Below, piece by piece: positions 58,265 through 64,000 of a stretch of DNA of 64,000 nucleotides. The notes beneath the pieces are model-generated. The model saw nothing but the letters and a program-made list of their open reading frames with translations, made no database searches and was not told where the DNA came from. Within the stretch, counting starts at the first letter, position 1. Every line of letters starts with the position of its first letter. Origin of the DNA: Actinostola sp. cb2023 (lineage: Eukaryota; Cnidaria; Anthozoa; Actiniaria; Actinostolidae). Both the position numbers and the translations under genes were made by a program. The stretch spans positions 1-64,000 of the forward strand of contig JAUJYZ010000883.1 of the NCBI GenBank assembly GCA_033675265.1. Direction: 5' to 3'.

Positions 58265-59221
58265 TTGGATGTAGATTTTCCCGATTTTACTGTATCGGAG
58301 TTGGAAGAGATAGACTTACCACTAAAGAAAGAAAGCAAAGAAGCCGATGGGCACAACCAGAAAAAAAGATATGCAAGCTTTGAAGATAAAGATCTAGATG
58401 AGCTTGTTGATGGGAGTCGAGCAAAACGTTTAACAAATATCACACTAAATACTCCATTTCTGTGTACAAAGGTAATAAGTAAAATATGTAGAGAAAACAC
58501 AAATCTCTATTATCGAATTCATGAATAATTAATGAGGGAAATACAATAGAAATCATAAGCGTAGCAGACATCTGTAAATCGGATACAGATTCGTCCTCAT
58601 TTGCATTAAACTTTAACTTGGATTTTCTCGGCCAAACTGTTTCCTATCATCCAAATTATAGTAAAACATTCACTTCCATCTCAATCAGATAATGACTACA
58701 ATTATGGTTGAAACGCCTACCTGGTTCAAACAATGATTAAACAATATCATAAGTAATTTACAACATTCGTGACAATGTTGTATCTTATTTACAATCTCGA
58801 GCCGAATAAGATACAACATTGCCACTCATATTGTAAATACTACTTATATTTTTTTAAACAAACATAAAAATCACGGCCCGACATAGAATTCAGCTTTTTA
58901 TCATAACTTTCTTTCAGCTTGGTCGAAGGAAAAGAAAATTTCAAAAGAACTTCATGAGCTGGATGAAACGCTACGGCAGTTATACGCCGAGACAAGATTG
59001 TGAAACAAAAATGGCGACGTCACAGCAAGAGCACTCTACTCAGTTTCAGAAATGCAATCGAAAGGCATCTCAACAGCCTGCCGTTCAACAAGGGAATTCA
59101 AATAGCCTCCAATCCTGCCTTCATAAAATCAAACACGATGCTTGACGCTAAATTAAAGCAGCTGAAACAAAGTGGAAAGGAAAACATGCAGCACAAACCT
59201 GTTAGTAGTGGTACTCATTAA
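58265..59221 (+). pseudogene. DUF3504 / Crypton-derived tyrosine-recombinase-like remnant
   Basis: Exon A (58265-58471) encodes MDVDFPDFTVSELEEIDLPL, then SFEDKDLDELVDGSRAKRLT, ending at a GTAATAAG donor. Exon B starts after TTTCAG at about 58918 with WSKEKKISKELHELDETLRQ, then LYAETR. After a frameshift it continues STLLSFRNAIERHLNSLPFN and KGIQIASNPAFIKSNTMLDA, ending with GKENMQHKPV. This order, and the motifs L-x-Q-L/F-Y-A-E-x-R, S-x-R-x-x-I-x-R and KxNxxHKP, fit the N-terminal part of the DUF3504 family (KCTD1/QRICH1/ZMYM-type domains derived from Crypton YR elements). The frame break and missing C-terminal catalytic half make it a fragment. Confidence 0.55.
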
Positions 59222-60239
59222 TGTGCGATAATAATAATATTGATGCAAAAATTGGCAAAGTAAATATATTACGTGCGATTTATGGGAAGCCATTCGATGG
59301 TAAATAAACAAAACATCAATGTCAAACTGGTGAGTTTTTTATTGGACAAAGACAAGCAACCGTGTTGAGATTGTACAAGAATACTAGGTATAAAAAGAGC
59401 AGTCATCAAACAGTGTTCTATGACTTAAAAGTCCTCAACGAAAGGACCTGTTTATCATGTACTTCATGAAAACAAAAACAAATACTTCAGTATTACAATA
59501 TTTACACTGTGACAAGCTGGCAATCAATTTAATAAGTGAATCGAAATTTACAAGTTTAGATCGGACCCGTCGTGCGTTCAAAATCACCTACACGGCCATG
59601 AATCAAACTTCAAAGAAACACAAGTCAGTTGAGTTCAAAAACCTACACAATTCACTCCGGAAATCGACTTCTGTCCGACTTTAAATGTGACAGTGCAGTT
59701 GTAGTACTGGCTTGGAAAAAGTGATGTCAGTTCATGCCTGTTTTGGAAAAGACTGGTTCTAGAAATTCTGCCGAGTCACTTGGCATTTCGTTGGCTCTTT
59801 CGTTGTTAGGAATCTTTGTTACAACAATGTTAATTGGATCTCTTGAGACTTACATGTACACGTGAATTATGCACATTTTCAGTCATTCTCAAAAAGTTTG
59901 TCCAGATGAAAAGACTACAATACTACAATAAAGTCACATGATTCATTATGTATTAAATTTCCTCGAGTGGAATACTCCCATTTCGAGTTTGTTTAGACAC
60001 CACTGTACTCCTTGACAAAAGACGCGTTTGCTCAGGCTTAGCCTCAATCCAGAGAATAACCTGTGCAATTAAAAATGGTTTCTATTGTTGAATGTCGACA
60101 CTTTTTCGCGTTCTCGTCGGTATTTGTGAATAATTTACACTGAATTGAGGATAAGCCTGAGCAAATGCGTCTTTTGTCAAGGACAGCGGTCATCGCTTAA
60201 CAACTCTTAACTGGAGTATTTCAATTTGAGATTCAAAAG
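59222..60239. other. Unassigned DNA
   Basis: A 75-codon frame (59457-59684) lies here without recognisable motifs. An inverted pair around TGCTCAGGCTTA..CTCAAT (about 60031) and TAAGCCTGAGCAAA (about 60152) suggests a small foldback of about 160 bp. Confidence 0.4.
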
Positions 60240-62260
60240 TACACGACATTATGAGAACTGAATGTAATGCCGCTTGTATCAACTTGTATCTCCGCGCACA
60301 AAAATTGGAAAAACAGAGGGATTCAAAGATAGCCTATTATTGGATCATTGTTGTGGATAATTGTGTATCAGAAATAAGACGATTGGTACCGCCTGAATCA
60401 TGGAATCATTGCGCAAGTACAGACAACCCAGTAGATGTGCCTTCAAGAGGAATTCTACCATCAAGGTTAAGTTCTTGCACATTATGGATAACTGAATGGC
60501 CCGAGATGTCTTGAAGAAGAGAATGAGACGTCGACAGAGAATTTAGATACGACAGACCTTCCTGATGAATGCATGGAAGAGATGAAGGTTAAAAAGCGAC
60601 AAGGCACTCGAACAATTACCAGTTGTTTGTCAGCATCCGAAAATGTCTGTCACATAAATCAAGTAATTTCTTGTGAATCCTTCAGCAGTTTTCACCGTCT
60701 GATCAAGTTAACTGCCTATGTCTTGAAGTTCATAAGAAAGCTAAAGAATTCAATACAACAATCAGTGAAATCTGAGGAAGAGCATTTTACAGGAGATCAC
60801 CGAGTGGCCAAATTGTTATGGCTGAAGGAGATTCAATCATATCTTATCAATAACCCAAAATTGAAGTACTGGCAACGGGAATTTGGAATATATGAAGACA
60901 ACGAAGGAATACTGAGATGCAAGGGACGAATCGACAAGGCCAATGTACCAGTGGAAACAAGTCATCCAGTAATGTTGGAATCAAACCACTACAATGGGAC
61001 TAAAGAGACAGTACTGGTAGGTGAAGGGTCGACAATTAATACGAAGAATTATTCACAATTGCGTTGTATGCAGAAAGTTTGAAGACAAACCGTATGTACC
61101 ACCTCCAACACCAGCCTTACCTGAATATCATGTAATAGAAGATTTCCATTTCCATACGTTGGAGTTGACTTTGCTGGTCCACTTATGTACGTGATGTAAC
61201 AAGTCAAAATATGTATAAAGTATGGATCTCCCTCTACACTTGCTGTGTTTCAAGAGCAGTTCATTTGGATCTAATTACTACACTGTCTACAGAAGTGTTC
61301 GACCTAAACAACTTCCGAAGATTTATCGCAAGAAGAGGCGTTCCCAAACTTGTGGTGTCAGTCAATGCAAAAACGTTTAAATCGGCATCCAAGAAACTCA
61401 AGAGACTGTTAGACATACCACAAATTTAAGGTCACCTTCTCACGCACAATATCAAATGGTCGTTCATCTTAGAAAGGGCTCCTTGGTGGGGAAGTTTCTA
61501 TGAACGTCGGATTAGATCGACGAAACGATGCTTAAAGAAGACACTCGCAAACGCCAAGGTAACCTGCGAAGAGCTGTCTACAGTCCTGACAGAAGTTGAA
61601 GCTGTCCTGAACTCAAGACCGCTGACATTACGTCTCATCTGATGACCTAAGTGAAGCCTTGACACCATCTCATCTATTATATGGAAAACGATTATTGTCT
61701 CTCCCTACAAGTCACTCACCACTAATGCGATGCAAAAACGCATGAAGTACATTGAAATCTTGACTGATCACTTTTGTTATCGATGGATAAACGATAAGAG
61801 AATTCCACCGTCAAAGAAAACACACTGTTTCGAAAGAGAGAATTTCTGTTGGAGATATAGTGATAATTCATGATGAGAATCATCCAATAGCCTCATGGAA
61901 GTTGGGGAAAGTCGAGAGTCTTATAACAGGTGAAGACAATGAAGTAAGAGGAGCTTTTGTCAAGACACAACAATCACTTCTGAAGCGAGCAATACAAAGG
62001 TTGTACCCACTAGAACTCAAGGTTGAACAGCAGTGCACCGAAGAAATCGACCCTACGATGACATCGAAAGATGAAGACCCAAGTAAACTCAGATCTATGG
62101 TGACTGCAACAGATGAAGACCCAAGGGACACCAGATCTATGACTGTAACGGAAGAAGAGGAATCAAGCTCCAAAAAGATCAAGATATAGAAGAACTGCAG
62201 CAATCAATGCGGACAAAAAAGAAAATAATGGATAAGAGAATTAGCAAATGAAATATAGAA
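60240..62260 (+). pseudogene. Decayed BEL/Pao retrotransposon pol (RNase H end to integrase C-terminus)
   Basis: Broken frames line up in BEL/Pao order. The RNase H end reads VSEIRRLVPPESWNHC and DNPVDVPSRGILPS (60251-60514). The linker reads SFHRLIKLTAYVLKFIRKLK, LLWLKEIQSYL and GILRCKGRIDKANVP (60573-61082). The integrase zinc and core parts read [25 protein letters not shown] and [20 protein letters not shown] (about 61080-61429). The integrase end reads NHPIASWKLGKVESLITGED and RAIQRLYPLEL (61860-62189), followed by a frameshifted RRTAAINA tail. Several frameshifts and stops separate these parts, and the first half of pol is absent. No LTR was identified. The element is inactive. Confidence 0.8.
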
Positions 62261-63012
62261 CAGAATGAACTTTAAGGTGGCTCGCAGGTAATTATTTGGA
62301 CTTTGGGTCTCATTTTTTTTAAAACGATGTTTTGAGCAGCAAAACGTTAACCGATTTTGGATATTTTTCATCCTGATGATCAGGTATTCGTAAATTTCAT
62401 GAAAAGCACACTTTTATTGTAATAAAGACAATATTTGTTGAGTTACAATCGATATTGAAACACTCCATTTTTAGAGAAAATGCTTATATTTTCCAAACTC
62501 AAATGGGCCACACACACTGCCTCACAGAAGAATGAGAAACAAGTTTTAAAAGCTATTCTAAGCAACAGGCAAGAGAAGGATAGATATTAGGATAGATATT
62601 TATATATATATTTTTTAAGATTATATATATATTTTTAGATTAGAAGGGCCATAAGTTTTTCAGCTGAAGCTGTAATATGTATTCCCTTGTAAAATAAAGT
62701 TTATTTTTATTGTTATTATTATAACTACCTTCAAATCCCTGTATGAAATTGTGTATTCTGAAAAAGGGTCCAAGAATAGCACAGGGTCCAAAAAAATCAA
62801 GAAGAAAGCACCATATACTGTTTAGAACTATTTCTCAAAGACGTAGAAGATGGTGAAAGAAAACTTGGTGCTTGAAGATCTCCTTGTTTTTGCAACTGGA
62901 GCAGTGTGTGCACCACCTCTTGGTTTCTCTCGTCCAGTTGCCATATAATTTTTTGACTATGGTACAAGCAAACGACGACCATGGTCTTCAACATGTTCCC
63001 TCAACATGTTCA
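62261..63012. other. Non-genic DNA with a probable retroelement tail
   Basis: About 62640-62735 reads like a plus-strand non-LTR 3' end: GTATTCCCTTGTAAAATAAA followed by a (TTATTA)-type tail. AT dinucleotide runs precede it at 62590-62630. No gene is recognised. Confidence 0.4.
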
Positions 63013-63016
63013 TTAA

Positions 63017-63883
63017 GGGTGGACTAACATATTTATTTCGACTGTTGCTAAGGAAAATTTGAAACCTCAAAAAAATCGTAAAATTCAAAGAGAAGAGAAG
63101 GGACTTATAGGAAGTGATTGTAAGGGAGAAAGCTTTGTCAGAGCATGACGTCACCAAATTACGTCACAATTACGTCATCAAAACAGAAAACGCTCTTTTT
63201 TTCCAAGGATTTATAAGATAATGTAAATCTATGATTATACACTTGTTCTACAACACAAGGAGCAGACAACTGAGCATGGATTTGGCATTTAATTGAAAAA
63301 TGATTTTTTTTATGGACGTTTTTCGAGCTGTTTTAAAGATTAAATTCCATAACTTGTCATATTGTCTTCAGTTAAAAAAAAAAAGCATGCTCAGCAATGT
63401 TGACTAGGTCGTTGTTGATATTCTAGGTTAGAAAAAAATAACCCTCAGTGAACGTGCTCGAAAATGTTGAAGGTTTTTGAAAACGAGAATCTGCGCATGC
63501 GGAGTGAAGTCTTGTTAAATTTACCGTTCTTTTTCAGCATTGAATTGATGGATTTCGGAAAAGAATCCTACGAAAATGTTTAGACAGTTGTCTATTCTGT
63601 AATTTGGCATAAAAATTTTTATGCAGCAAAGACGTTTTGATTTTCCTGTTGTACCCAAGCAGGAGATGCGCGAATTTTATGACTTTCAATTCATAAATTG
63701 TATGCTTGCTCATTTCTGCTAAACCGAAATTTAAAACCCCTATAGATCTAGAGAAGTAGGATGTTTAACAACGCTATAAACTATCAAAATTTCAGAAAAA
63801 AATCCTCAACAAAGCTAAAGAATTGAAGACATGTAAAACCCCATAGCAACGCGGCTGCATAGTAACGAAATGTTAGTCCACCC
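63017..63883. mobile_element. 867-bp TTAA-flanked element with 14-bp TIRs
   Basis: GGGTGGACTAACAT and its inverse ATGTTAGTCCACCC bound the element, and TTAA flanks both sides (63013-63016, 63884-63887). No transposase is encoded. The TTAA duplication points to piggyBac or Kolobok. The TIRs differ from the other TTAA element at 44720-45176, so a different family is implied. Confidence 0.75.
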
Positions 63884-64000
63884 TTAAGTCTACCTAGAGG
63901 TGTGGAGGAGCCATCAGAGTTCAGTGGTATTATGAAAGAGGTACTTCTCAACTGTCTTGGTTATACCATTTTGGAAATATTGAATTTGTTAAAGTTGATG

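Overview
This is an AT-rich, repeat-dense eukaryotic window with no bacterial operons, rRNA or tRNA. Split exons with GT..AG borders, Ty3/Gypsy and BEL/Pao retroelements, many short TIR elements, and a DDE-like gene family that I remember mainly from cnidarian genomes point to an invertebrate, most likely an anthozoan cnidarian. That assignment is an inference, not proven by a marker gene.

Region 1 (1-29613) is a very large inverted repeat. The left arm (1-14432) and right arm (14565-29613) are mirror images around a unique 132-bp spacer, and the left arm probably runs off the window. Next to the spacer each arm carries a 3.48-kb terminal-inverted-repeat element. Further out come mirrored pairs of smaller transposons, a 148-bp tandem array and, near the outer end, two exons of a CIDE-N domain gene. 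The exons are open in the right arm and broken in the left. The arms are nearly identical from the centre out to about 4690/24760 and clearly more divergent, mostly by short indels, beyond that.

Region 2 (29614-45253) holds a decayed plus-strand gene of an uncharacterised family that looks like a DDE transposase. Exon 1 (ends 31515) and exon 2 (40350-40435) join in phase across an 8.8-kb intron. That intron contains a GC-rich foldback element with a 9-bp target duplication, a 46-bp satellite, and a young complete Ty3/Gypsy retrotransposon on the minus strand (33579-40136) whose 429-bp LTRs appear identical and whose Pol is intact. Exon 3 begins with about 22 copies of a 14-residue Pro/Thr repeat. 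It is broken by frameshifts, two stop codons, a 1.18-kb insertion and a 457-bp TTAA-flanked MITE.

Region 3 (45254-64000) is mostly non-genic. It contains small TIR elements, a long 31-bp satellite (51573-57512, about 190 copies), a decayed two-exon remnant of the Crypton-derived DUF3504 (tyrosine-recombinase-like) family, a decayed BEL/Pao pol, and another TTAA-flanked element at the right edge. The only protein-coding units that look intact are the gypsy Pol and the two CIDE-N exons in the right arm.
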